This document shows, piece by piece, positions 1 to 12,500 of a stretch of 64,000 nt of DNA. This DNA comes from Camelus bactrianus. Its lineage: Eukaryota > Chordata > Mammalia > Artiodactyla > Camelidae. The stretch spans positions 108,539,912 to 108,603,911 of the forward strand of contig NC_133541.1 of NCBI RefSeq assembly GCF_048773025.1, read 5' to 3'. Under the pieces are notes generated by a model, which was given only the letters and a program-made list of their open reading frames with translations, had not been told where the DNA came from and searched no databases. How positions within the stretch are numbered: position 1 is the stretch's first letter; every line of letters starts with the position of its first letter. Both the position numbers and the translations under genes were made by a program.

Positions 1-419
1 CCTCCACTCTGGGCTGTCCTGCCTGGCCCAGCCCTGGGAAAGGGCCCAGGGGGGCGGAGTGCAGCCCAGGCTGGGGGCTGCAGGTAAGGCCTGCTCCTTG
101 TACGTGGTCTGAACACAGGTCAGGAGGGCTTCCTGTGCTTCCATATTAATACCTTTTGGTTCCAATCTGGGAGAGAGTGGGTGGCTTGGAGTTAATTCCT
201 AAATTTGCTCTTTTGAGGCATCAAAACTGATGATGGAAAATCAGAGCTAGAGGTCAGAGAAAGGAAGGGCCTCTATGAGGGACAGAGAAATGTGGCAGCA
301 GAGCTGGAAGGAGAATGAGTGAGTGTCCTGACATCCAGTCTCACCAGGGACCTTCCAATCCAGGGCCCCCGCCCCACGAGGACAGCCAGCTGCCCCTTCT
401 GTGGTCCAGCTGCTCTCAC
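1..419 (-). other. TNIP1: TNIP1 intron 14 (partial)
   Basis: Intron sequence after exon 14. It is GC-rich at the left edge. I see no exon, repeat or regulatory site that can be supported. Confidence 0.8.
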
Positions 420-545
420 CTGGGCGTTCGACAGGGTGACCTGGGCCTGCAGCTTCTCCACCTGCTTCTTCAGCTCTTCCTTCTCCTCGTTCATGCGCTC
501 CCGGTCACTGCGCTCCCTCTGGAAGTCCTCCTCAAAGATCTTCAC
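420..545 (-). CDS. TNIP1: TNIP1 exon 14, UBAN ubiquitin-binding core (residues 466-507)
   Basis: 126 nt, 42 codons, phase 0 at both ends. The acceptor reads CCCCTTCAG and the donor GTGAGA. The peptide starts VKIFEEDFQRERSDRERMNE and ends QVTLSNAQ. This is the UBAN/AHD2 coiled coil shared with NEMO and optineurin, which binds Met1- and Lys63-linked ubiquitin. By codon count the key aspartate of EEDFQRER is residue 472 and the next Phe is 473. Loss of this Asp in human ABIN1 abolishes ubiquitin binding, so the binding site is intact here. The next exon (LKAFKDEE...) is not in the window. Confidence 0.97.
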
Positions 546-3500
546 CTGAAGGGGCGGGGGTGGGGGGTGGGGAGGAGGGGCAGCTCTGGGTGAAGGCCCG
601 GAACCCCAAGCCTCCTGATGGGTGTCAGACATCAGAGCTGGCTTCACCCCATCTCAAAAATCCCTGTGGGGAGGGGAACAGGCGCACCTCCAGCCCCCCA
701 CTCTCAACTTTAGACAGTAGTTCTGGGTACCTCTATTTTATGTTCTGGGCTTCAACATGGGGCTCTATTGGAAAAAAGGATCCATGGCTTACAAAAAAAA
801 AAAAAGGTTGATAGCCATCAACCAGTCCAATCCTCTCACTCTGCCGAGGCCCACAGTGAGGTGGAGGCCACAGAAACAGGTATGAGCGGAGGACTGGCAT
901 CCTGGCTCCGAGAGCAGGGGACCCACACACCTGTCCTAAGGCTTGAGGGGTGCCCTGGCGCGGAGCCCCGTCTCCGCTTCTGCAGTTTCACTTTTTACTG
1001 CAGATCAGGGAGATGCTAACCAGGTTCGAGATGATTTAAAAGGACCCAAAGCATGGCACCAAATAGCACAGAAACACATGAGGGAGCCAAGACCTCTTCC
1101 ATTTCCTTTCAATCCTCAGTGTCCCTCAAGGACAAAGTCTCCATTTTATGCTACTATGTCTTTGACAGCTTTCTAGTACTTGTTAATTTCCCTTAAATGA
1201 AGGGAAAGAAGACTCAAGTTCAGAGTCTTCATCAGGCAAGAGTATCCAGTTAGAGTTTAATAGCACTATTTTGTCTTTACTGCATTTACTGCTTGTAGTT
1301 ACTTTTTTTCTTTTTTTTTAATGGAGGTACTGGGGATTGAACCCAGGACCCTACGCTTGCCAAGCATGCGCTCTACTCTTCCACTGTGCTATTACCCTCC
1401 TCCCAGTTACTGTCTATTTATGACAGATAATAAACAGGTTTTCCCATTTATAGAAGAAATCTGAAGTTCCCTTTTAAATATATTTAATAAATTTATTTTA
1501 AAAATTGTTTTTAAAATACTAGGTAAATAACAGCACAGCTGGAACACAGAGATGGTTAAATCATGAAGGTGGTAGGGAAATGATCTAAATGATGAGAAGG
1601 GTAAACCTATAACCAGACAGGGGTCCTGGCCGATGGCCAGAAAGTGGACTACAGATTACAGCTTCCACGTGATTCAAGGCCCATCCTGGGCCCTCAGGAA
1701 TGCTCCAGCTCCACTGAGCACCTCCTGCCTGCCCTCTTCCCTAAGCCTCACCTGCTGTTTCAGCAATTCGTTCTGTGTGACCAGCTCCTGCTTCCTCAGC
1801 AGGCCTCCAGCTCCTTCCGGGCTCCCAAATGCTGTTGGTGGAGATGCTGGGGAAGCCTGCATGCTCAGTGCTTCCTCCAGGGCCTGGGATCAGGAAGAGA
1901 GGAGATGAACTCATCACCAGAAGCCCCTAGAAGTCAGGCCCCACTGGCAGGGTCATCCTCTGGGCCCCCTTCCTCATAACAATAACAATAACAATAACCA
2001 CCACTATTTAGTAAGTGCTACCTTGTTTGTACACACACATCATTTCATTGAATCCTCTCCATAGTCCTCTAAAGAAAAGATTGTGACCATCATCCCCATT
2101 TTATGGATGTGATAAGTGAGGTTCAGAGACTTCAAGTGATTTGTTCAAAGTCATAGAGCAGTAAGTGGCAAAGCATGGATTCAAAGCCAGCATGTGCTCT
2201 TAACCAGCAGTCTGAACTGGGGTCTTTATGTGGAAAGGAGAATCTCCCCCTCTCTGAAAAGGTGTGATTCAATTCTCAGCATCCAGACCTAGAAAGAATA
2301 CTAAGTCCTTTGGGGGCAGAAGTGTCAGTCGCCTTGACAACTGCCTGCCCTGAGATTCTTCAGCTTCTGCAACCCATTCCCATCAAGCCAACCCCTCCAT
2401 CTCCACCTCTTCTGTGGTTAGATTAGAATGGATTTTAATTTTGACTTAATATTTTACCTTTCCAACCCTGAAAATGGCCTGAAACATCACTAAATAACAT
2501 TTTGAAAATTTAAAAAGGACCCCTATTTTATCATGTTCACAAAATACTTTTCCTTACGTAAACAGTGTGCTCACGTCCTCTTAAAAGTTTTCCATTAACT
2601 GGGTTTCTCCCTCAACCCTGTTAACATGGTGCTTGAGAACTCTGGAACACCTCTACAGACCGGCCACCCTCATCACCACCTGGACTTTACTCCCTGGACA
2701 GGGGACTCTGCTGGCCACGCGTCAGCGTTGCTCACAGTGCCTCCCTGGACCGTGGGGGAGATAAAGGAAATCCTCCCCAACTTGGACTTGGGCCCCACTT
2801 GGTCCCTCAACGTCCCCAGAAACACGAGGAAATTGCTGAGCCAAGAGTAAATTCAGGATGCTGTGAGGGGAGGCGATGGCTCCACGTTATCCTCCTCCTC
2901 CTCCATCTGCCCTGTTTTTTAGATGAGAAGACTGAGGTCCAAGGACAGGGAAAGCCTTGCATTAATCATCCCCACCGGCATCTGCCCCAGATACGCCACA
3001 GAAACCTGGAGGGCAGCAAACCTGCCTGGGGCATCTCTACAACCAGCACCACGTACAATACTCTGCCTGGATTTACACCCCTAAATCCCCCAGCTTGGGA
3101 CAGGTCACTCTTTTCTCTTGAAAACAGGTCCCAAGGCCCCAGACTTGGCATCATCAATGCTTATCAAACACCAAGACCAAACAGAGAGGGTTACGCCAGC
3201 ACGGCTGGGGCCCAGTGAATGCAAATGAGGAGGCAGAGGGGAAAGGTAAGACACACAGGAAGGGAGGAAAAGCTGAACACCAACTCAAAGGAGGAAAAGC
3301 TGAGCCTTTGGAGAATGTTTCCTTTTAAAGCCCCTCCTGTCAGCTCGCTTCTTTAACCCCTGCAATGGAAGGTGGGCAGGACTAGCCTGATCCCAACTAG
3401 GGTTCAGATGGCAAAACTGAGGCCCAGAGAGGTTTGAGGGGCTATAAGCTGGGACCAGAACCAGCCCCAGCCTGGCCCGGCCTTTCCGCCCTTTGCCTTG

Positions 3501-6500
3501 GCTCAGAGCAGAGGGTTTCTGCTTTACCGGGCCCCCCCCACACCAACCCTGGATCCCCCTTCTCAAGGGCAGGAACCCCAGCCTGTGCTCATCCGTCCCC
3601 TTCAGCAAGCTTTTCCTGAGCACACGCCGGGGCGGTGCCCTGGTGAAGAAGCACACCTCCCAGTGCTGGACGGGCAGACAGACCATCAAGACACCATCAC
3701 AAGGAAGTGCTGGAAGGGGTGTGAAAGGAGCTGCTGGTGCTTTAGGCACATGGAACAGGGAGGCGGGGGGACCCGAAGGAGACTCGGTGGGGAGGGAGGC
3801 CTCACAGCGGAAGCAGCACCAAAGTGAAACCTGAACGATGAGCAGGCGGCACGTTGGGGGTGAATAGCACGTCCAAGGCCTGCAGGGGAGCGAGCACCGG
3901 CTCAGCATGCGGGAGGGGGAAGACAGATGGTGAGGACCGCAGGGCTGCAAGGAGGCCCTCAGTGCCCGCGCCCTGACCCAGGAATCAGCCCTCCTGAGCT
4001 GAGGGTCCGGGGACACCGCCATAGGGCGGGCATTGCAGCGGGGCTTGGGGAAGCCCTGCCTGCCTCACGGAGCAGGGCCGAGGTGCCCACCCTGTTGAGC
4101 CGCTGGATCTCCTTCTCCTGGTACTCCCGCTGCCGGGTGAGTGGGCTCAGCTGATCCTGCAGGTACTTGACCTTCTGGCGCAGCTCCTTGGCCTCTGCTG
4201 TCAGCTGCTCCTTGTCAGTCTGCAGGGAACACAGGGCTGGTAAGCAGCGGCCCTGGGCTCTTGACTGCCTGCCCCACCCCAAAATGCAGCCATGCCTCTC
4301 CTCGCTCTCACCCCACAGTCCCCAAGATTTCACGCACAAGGCTCTGGTGAGAGCGGTAATGTCCGCACAGTCCTGTCTTCAAGGAAGAGGCCGCTCAGCT
4401 GAGTGAAAGGCCCTGGGTTCCGCCACTGGCTCCTCTCACAGCGAGTTGAGCCCTCAGGCACTGTCACAGCCCTTTCTGGCCTAAGCTCACCTATCTGCCA
4501 TGGACAAGGGGCTCATAACATGAGTCATGGATGGGCTTCAGGAGGTCCGTGAGCTCCCAAACTAAGAACAAAATTTTGTGCAACTTTCTAGAGAAAAAAG
4601 CCATACTTTCCACCAGATTAACACAGGGGTCTTCTATGATGCACAGAAAGTGATAAACCGAAGGTCTCCAAAGGTCCTTTCAGCTCTTACGGTCTCTGAG
4701 CCCAGAGGAGAAAAGGCCCTCAAAGAAATAAACACAGCATAAGGCAAAAAGGGTTCCTCCACAGAGAAGCAAAGTACCGTGAGGTTACAGAGAGAACACT
4801 AAGCTGAAAAGAAACCAGGGCAGGCTTCAAGGTGGAAGCATTGACTCCATACCTACTATGGAACAATCAAAGTGCTTCACTGCAAAGAGCCACAGCTGGA
4901 ATGGCCCTTAGAGGGCATCAAGTCCTAGCCCTTTTATACAACAGGAAATGAGAGGGGCAGTGACTTACTCAAGCCACACAGTAGCTGGGGCTAGGCAAGA
5001 ACCCAGGTCTCCTAATTCCGGGGCTCTCTCCCCCCTTGCAAGCCAAAGGAATTGTTTAAAATAGAAGAGGGCAGCACGCTGCACCCCCACACTAAACCGT
5101 CTACTTTTGTGTGTATATGAGATAAGAGGCCAAGAAAGACACCGAAATGGTACAGTGGTTACCACTGGGGAGGGCCTGGAACTGGGGGATGGAGGTGATG
5201 AGAGGAGATGGCCCAGGGAACCTCTCACTGTACCTGTATCATGTGGACATTTCATACCTATGTATTCACAGCATGTGGACTAGGAGGTGGCCACAGGGGT
5301 TTGTTTTCATCCCAGCCTTCTGTGACTTTTAGTCAATATTCTGCAAGCTAGCTGGTGATGTGCTTCCAGCCAGAGATCACTCAGGGCAGACTTGGTCCCA
5401 TCTTGTGGGAGTCGTTGCTGACTCCCCAGTTAAGAGGCTCTCGGGTCAATGTGGCCTCTGTCACCATGTATCCTTATCCACAGGGCCACACTTTGTCGTG
5501 AAACATCCCACCTTTCCCCCAGCTGACAGGGAAGTGTCGGTGCCAGGGACTTGTCTCACACCCGGCGTGAGCCAGAGCCCGGCTGACAGGCCAAGGTGTG
5601 ACTGTATACTCGTGAGAAAAGACAGGGAGTGTCCTCCCGAACATGCTTCTCCAAGGGACGGGGCGGTCATCAAGGCAGGCTGGGTGATAAGGCCCCTGGG
5701 TGTCACATGCTGACGGGAGGGAACTCTGAAATGCAACCTATGTTGGAAACGGCCATTTCTAAGTCAGGGAAAAGCCCGGCCGGTGCCCAGTTCTCATGAA
5801 GGAGAAGACATCGTGACATAAATAAAATCTCCAGAGAGTCTGGAGGCCAAATGGCTTTTCCTGAAGGGCCTTGGCTGGTGTCAGTTACTCACAGGACAGG
5901 TCAGATGCTACTTCTTCAGGGGACCTGCTCCTGGGCACCCCCCCAGAATGAATCCGGTCCCCCTTTATGCCCTCTCCCTGATCCCTGTAACTTCTCCTGT
6001 GTCATAGTTAACACACTTCTATTCATTTGCTTCTGTAATTAAACGTTCCACATCTCTTCCCCTGAGAGCGGGGCTGAACTGCTCACCGCTGAGTCTCTGT
6101 GCCCAGCACAGCGCCGGTGCATGATCTGCTGAATGATGAAAGGGAGCTTGTCTAGTGCTGGAGCCCCTCCCCCACAAACAGCAGACCCCACAGAAAACAC
6201 CCAGAGCACCCACCCCATCAAGTGTAACAGCTGAATCCCTTTTACATTCGTGTTTCCCTCTAGAGTTCCCTAAAGATTGTAATCGAACAAAGAGCTCTTC
6301 TGTATGAAAACAAGAAAAAAAAAAAAAGAATAGCTAATTGAACCCCCTCAGTTTTCAGATGGGAAACTGAGGCACAGGGAAGGGACATGCTTTTGCCTTG
6401 GGCCACACAGCCCTTGAGCACGAGAGCCAGAGCCGGAAGCCCGGTCCCCGCCTCCCATCCCTGCTTGTTGACTCCACTGAGCTCCAGGATGACAAGGAGG

Positions 6501-9500
6501 GGACAGCAGGCCCCCGGAGCTGAACCTGCGGGGCCAGCAGTCACACTTGCCTCCTCCATTTCAATCTTGGACTTGGCCAGGAGGAGCTTGCGGTCAAAGT
6601 CACGCTGCTTCTGCTCCCGCTCAGCCTCCAGGTCAGTCACCTGCTTCTGCAGGTCCGCCAGCTTCTGGCGCAGCTCGGTGATCTGGGTTCAGAGGCAGAG
6701 AGACAGAGCGTGTGAGGGCCGGGGTGAATGTCCAAGGTTCAATGGCTGCTGTGAGGGAAGCAGCGTGCAGAACGCTGGGGAGGCCCCGAGAGCCCAGCTG
6801 AGAAGCAGGGGGCCAAGCCTTGAGTTCCCGTCACCCCCACACTACCTTCTGCTCGTACTGCTGCTTCATGGACCGGAAATGCTGGTCCCACTGCTTGTTC
6901 ACTTCCAGCAGCTGCGGGGAAGACATTGGGGTGCGCAGGAGGTGAGCAGAGAAGGACCAAAGAGAGCCAACTCCACCCACACCAGCTTCCCAGGTGCATG
7001 GAGCGTGTGTGGACGGTGGCTATGCACACTGCCTCCATCCTGCGCTTCTCAAAAACCTGCCTCAAAGGGAGTCACTTTTATCAACCACCACATTCTACCA
7101 CTGCCAGGAAAGGAAGACTAGCACCAAGGCACAGAAGCAGTACACAATTTTGGTGTAGAATTATGGAACACACACTCATGTACAGGGTAATATGGGACCA
7201 TGTATTAAAACATCAAGTTCTGCTTCTATTTAGCCAAATAATTCCACTCTGAAAAACGTAACCAAGAGAAGCACTTGCACAGGTGTGTAAAAAATACGGG
7301 CATTGCTGATCATCTCAGCAATGTTTATATTGCAAAAAACAAGAAAACCTAGAGGCCAACGTGAGCATTGGAAATAAGTTAAGGAAATTATAGAATAAAC
7401 AGAGAAGGGAGGACTGGGGAGCTCTTCAGAAAGTCAAGTGTCTAATACATTGCCTCTGTTCTAGGATGACACTAAGTATTTGCCATAATCTTGATATAAC
7501 AACAATCCTTCAGGGAAGAAAAAAGAACCTAACATCATTAAATAGATAAAATAATGGGAAAGGGTATTCCAATTTCAGAAACGTTAATATATGATATAAA
7601 GTATTCAGAATTAAAGGAACAGAGAGTATGTTTTATATATAAATATCCTCAAAGATAGAGTTAATTCTAAGAAAAGAAAGGAAAAAGCAATCTGTAATGC
7701 AGTAGGTGTGATATCATTTTTACAAACATTATACACTAGTAAGTACATAGCCAAAATTGAGGCATATGCAGTTAACTTTTTCAACTGTGGTCATCCCCAG
7801 CAGGTGAGATTCTCGATCTTTTTATAATGAGCATTATATTACTTTAGTAATCAGAAAAAAATATCTTAACAGCAATACAAAAATAAAATAAAAATAAATA
7901 TGCACATAAACAAAAGACCAACAGAACCTGACTCTCAAATGTGCTGGAGGACCAGGGAGGGCAGAAAGGCCCAGGGACTGGACAAGCTCCTGAGCCGTGT
8001 GGAGAGGAGGGGCTCAGGGAACAGAGATGACCAGGCCTCCACCCTGATCCAGAAATACCAGTGCTGGGAGACGGAGGAGGAACAGGCAGGAGATACAAGG
8101 GAAGAGCCCCAACTTCTGCAGACTCCCAGCTGATTAGAAGCAGTGCTACAAGTAGGCATGGGCTCTCTCTGTCTGTGACAGTCTCTCCCTGAACCAGCTG
8201 TGTGGTGACAGATGAACCCCAGACTCCCCTTTCCTGATGCAGAAACTTGCCTCTTATCACAACCTCTTTCCACCATCCAGGGTTTACCACAGGAGCCTTT
8301 CTAAATTACCCCCTCAACAATTTTAGACCATGTCCCAAATGCCTCCTCCTCAGAGTGACTCCTGTAGGCAGGGGGACTTATCAAGAGACAAGAGCCCAGG
8401 GCAAGGCAGCATGTCTCACCTGTGGGCAGATGGCTCAGCGGTCACCATGGCAACCGGTCATGGTGACCTGGAACTAGCTGGAGCCAGGAGGCCAAGGAAG
8501 GCCTTTGCCCCGCTGGTCCCAGGAGGCAGGAAGGGTGTTTCCTGACCACCACCACCCCGTCCAGCCACCTACCTCAGTGCGCTGCTGCTCCAGCATCCTC
8601 ACCTTCTTCTCAGCCGCACCCAAGGCCCCCACCTCTGAGATTTTACCTGCTGTCACACTAGCCTGAGGAGAAGCACAGAGGCGCCTTCAGCAAAGCCTCA
8701 AATAACAATTCTCTCACCCATTCAGTGCTCCTTTAAGGCTGCCCAGCCCTGAGACCCAGCCCTCTGTCTCCTGCCTCTGTACCCTCCCACCCATCAGGAC
8801 ACTGCTACACATCCCAGCCATGACTGAGTGCCTCCAGAAGACATGGAGATCACTATTCCCCACCCCTGATGGCAGGGCCGCCTAGGCTCTTCCCTCCCCC
8901 TCCCCCCTCCCCCCGATGGCCACTTCTTTCCCTGCCCAGGCTCTAGTTCTAAGCACTGCCAGCTGCCCTCCCCTTCCACTCCCATCAGCCAAAAATCCTC
9001 TGGCCAAGGAGGCCAGTGTTACATGTTTTTTTTTTTTTTAAACATTTTACAAAATGTTTGCTCTTTAATTTTTTTTTAAAAAGATACACAAATAAAGATG
9101 TGTGTGCATGGGTGATGAATACATGGATTTCCTGGCTCTGACCTCTCAGAGGACCCAAAGCAACGTCACTGCAATGGCAGTGAGCACAGATCTTGGTTTC
9201 TAAATGCCATTCTCCAACTAAAAGAAACAGGGCTCCCTGGAGAAGTGGTCTATTTCAGGGTTGGGGCAGGGAAAATACAGTGAGTAGGAAACACCTTACA
9301 GGGCCAGAAAGTAAGGATGTGCTTGGTCATCAGAATAATATTAAGAAGGAGATGGGCGTGTCACATGGGCAAAGGGGACAACCTGAAAAAGCTTCGTATC
9401 ACCAAAGCTGGAAAAACGTGAACGAGAAAATAAATCGCGATTGTGTTGGATTATAAACCAAAGAACAAAATAAATATCCTTGAGTCCGTATTAATAGAAA

Positions 9501-12500
9501 GAAATAGATGAATAAATAAATAAATGGGGGAGAAGGAACAACTCCTCTTTACAGGAGAGTTCCAATGAATAAACAGAAGGAATGAGGGAAATACAAAATC
9601 GCCATTAGAATAGTTCGTAATAAAAATCACCGCCAGTGAGATCCCCCAGGGGATGCCAAAATTAGTGTACGGAAACAGAGGACACCTGCAGCCTCCAAGT
9701 TTCTCCTCAAAGATAAGTATTTGTTTTAAAAGAGTAAGTATCTGTTCATTATAAAGGGGAAATCGATCCCTTTATTACAGAGAAAACTGACAAGACACTC
9801 CTTTAGTCTAACGACCAAGATTAACAGTAAATAGACACAGTGACGTCATGTACCCTTGACATGATGCAAGATGTCACTCCCACAGTCTGCTCGTCCAAGT
9901 CCAAAACATCAGCCTCAGCATGAGAAAACATCAGGTGGTCCTCAGACTGAGGGACATCCCACAAAGTAACTGACCGGTGTAACTCAAAAGCCTCAAGCAC
10001 GTGAGAGATAAGAACCACTGGGGACTGTCACAGACAGAGGAGGCCAAAGATACACATGACAACTAAATGCAATGGGGGGTCCTGGATTCAATCCTGGTAC
10101 AGAAAAAGGACATGAGTAAAAACTGGTGAACTCGAATGAAGTCTGTAGCTCAGTTCACAGTCCTGCATCCGTGTTCCTTTCCTGGTTTTGATTAACTGAA
10201 CCACGGTTACATAAGATGTTAAGGGGATGGGGATATGGGCACCCTCTGGACTATTTTTGCCTCTCTTCAGTAAGTTTAAAGTTATCTCAAAATACAAAGT
10301 TTAAAAAATTATTTTTTAAAATAAGAACTATTGAGGTGAAATGGCAGAACGAAGCTAGCAACCCAGACATTAAGCACCAGCTCTACCTCCAAGGCCCTGC
10401 ATGATGTAGGCCAAGACTCACACCTTCTCTGGGCCTCGGCACAAGGAGAAGACCAGTCAGGATGGGCTCTGAAGGCCCCAACCTCTGACAGCCTGAGGGC
10501 CTGACAGCATCTGTCCCAGAGTCACTGCCCACATTCTATGTCCTGCCTTCCCAACCTCCTCCACACTCCTCTGTGGCTTTGGTGGGGCCTGAGTGCAGAA
10601 CTTGTGGGGCTCAAGCGCCCCCTACAGGCTAAGGTCTGTAAGCACATCACAGAACCAGGGAGTAGGGGGAGAGGGAGGGCTGGGGGACGCCCTCCAGGGA
10701 TCATTACCTCTTTTAAAGAAAGTGAGAGATGGGCCTGCCCCGAGAAGCCAGCTGCCTCCTGGAGGGGAGCTGTGCTTAGCCTTACTGGAGGAGGAGGAAG
10801 AAGGTGTGTCATGCTCCTGGGGACGCATCCCTAACCTCCACAAAAAAGAGGAGTCTGCCAACCTGGCTGCCGGCACCAAAGCTGCCATTAAAAGCAATGG
10901 CCAATGCTCACTGTCCACCACATGCCAAGTGTTAGATCTACTTTACAAATGTCACATCGCTGAATCCTCTAATCACCCTCTGGGGTAGGTGTTATTATCT
11001 CATTTTACAGAGGAGGAAACTGAGGCCAGAGGGTTTATGCAACTTGTCCAAGACAGACGCACCAACAAGAGGGAGAGCCAGCATTCAACTCATGACACTC
11101 CAGGGTATGGGCTTCACCACCGCCCACAATGCACGCCCCCTATGGGGCCTTCCTCCCTGGCAGGGCGATAAGAGCATCTGGCCTTTCCAAGGAGTCCAGT
11201 GAGATGAGCTGATGTTGAGGGCTTTGGGTGAGAGAAGGGGCCTGCCCACAGACTTCCGAGAAGCCAGGGGTGATTAGGAGAGTCGGCAAGTCACCTCCAC
11301 AAGAAGGCAGGCAAAGCAGGCTCTGAGTTGAGGGGTAAATGAAAGAGGAGAGGGGCTTCACGGGCTGGGATTCAGGAGGCCATTCATCAGCATGTTGCCC
11401 ACCCACCCCCAGTCTGCCTGAGAGCAGGTGGATATGGGAATCTTGATGACGTGATGTCACAGGCCCTTTCCAAAGCTCCTGCCATGGAGCAAGAGTCCCA
11501 GCCCTGCCTTCCTGACATGCAGAAGGAGGTCCAAATCAGATAATGGATTTGCAAATCCTAAGTAAACTCTCCATTGCCACATAGCCATGGATAATTAAGT
11601 TATTAGGATAATTGTTAGTATTACATAGATGTGGGGTTTGTTAAAGACGCTGAATCCTGCTGTGCAGCCGTTAAACCTCATTAAAGGGGGAAAACGTATC
11701 AGTGAAAAGGCTGAGATTCAGCTCTGGAAGGGGAAAGGCACAGACTTGGCAAGGGGACAGCCAGCTCCCTCCTGCTCAGGAACTGGATGTGAGCCAGTGC
11801 TGGGAGCAGCCACGCAGAGGGGGCAAGTCAGCCAGCCCAAGGCATTAACAGGCCCTGCAAGTTGGCCCACACCCTCCTCCCTGCATGTCAGAGGCCCCAG
11901 GGCGCAATCACAGGAGCTTAACAGAGTCCCCTCAGGGGCTTTCTCAACCTAACACCCTAATTCCACCAGGAGAATCAGAGTTAAACTGTTATTTACAGCC
12001 ACCCTGTAAGAGATCTTGACAAACTGGAATGAGTTTAGGGGATATGCCCAGATCGCACAAATGACGTGTCTTTATGAGCAATGACCAAAGGAACTGCAGC
12101 TACTCAGCCTGGAGAAGAAAAGGCTTGTGGGAGCCACGGAGCCACAGTCCCCAGCAGCCTGGGCGCGTGCCCCAGGGGATGGGATGCTCTGTGTGGCTGA
12201 TGGCAGAATAAGGGCCGAGGAGTGTAAGACCTAGGGAGGCAGACTGTCAGGCTGACTAATGACCAGAACCTTTTAACAGTGGAAGTGGCTGCAGCAGGAG
12301 GAGGTGAGCTCACGTGGCTGGAGGCTGGGCAGTCGGGGTGCTGAGGAAGGAGCTGCTGACTACATACCTGTGGCTGTGGGGCTACCTCCTTCTTGCCCGC
12401 ACCTTCCAGCTTTGGTGAGCCTGGCCGCCCGGAGGCACCATCTTTGCCGCTGCTCGTCAACAACTTCTTGAGCTCCAGGTTTTCCTCCCTGGGTTGGAGG

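Larger units (their letters stand above)
8663..12367 (-). other. TNIP1: TNIP1 intron 8
   Basis: Contains T-rich low complexity (9027-9080), a long 3' piece of an old L1 (about 9190-10330) and a MIR (10890-11110). The stretches 10350-10880 and 11120-12360 show no element I can name. Confidence 0.85.

Noticed and set aside
1303-1403. A tRNA gene
   Set aside because: The A- and B-box-like motifs belong to the tRNA-derived head of a vicSINE with an A-rich tail; there is no complete cloverleaf.
3285-4022. 245-residue minus-strand ORF in TNIP1 intron 12
   Set aside because: No homology I can recognise, and it lies between two well-defined exons of the spliced gene.
6387-7121. 244-residue plus-strand ORF
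   Set aside because: It is antisense to TNIP1 exons 10 and 11; the minus strand is the conserved coding strand.
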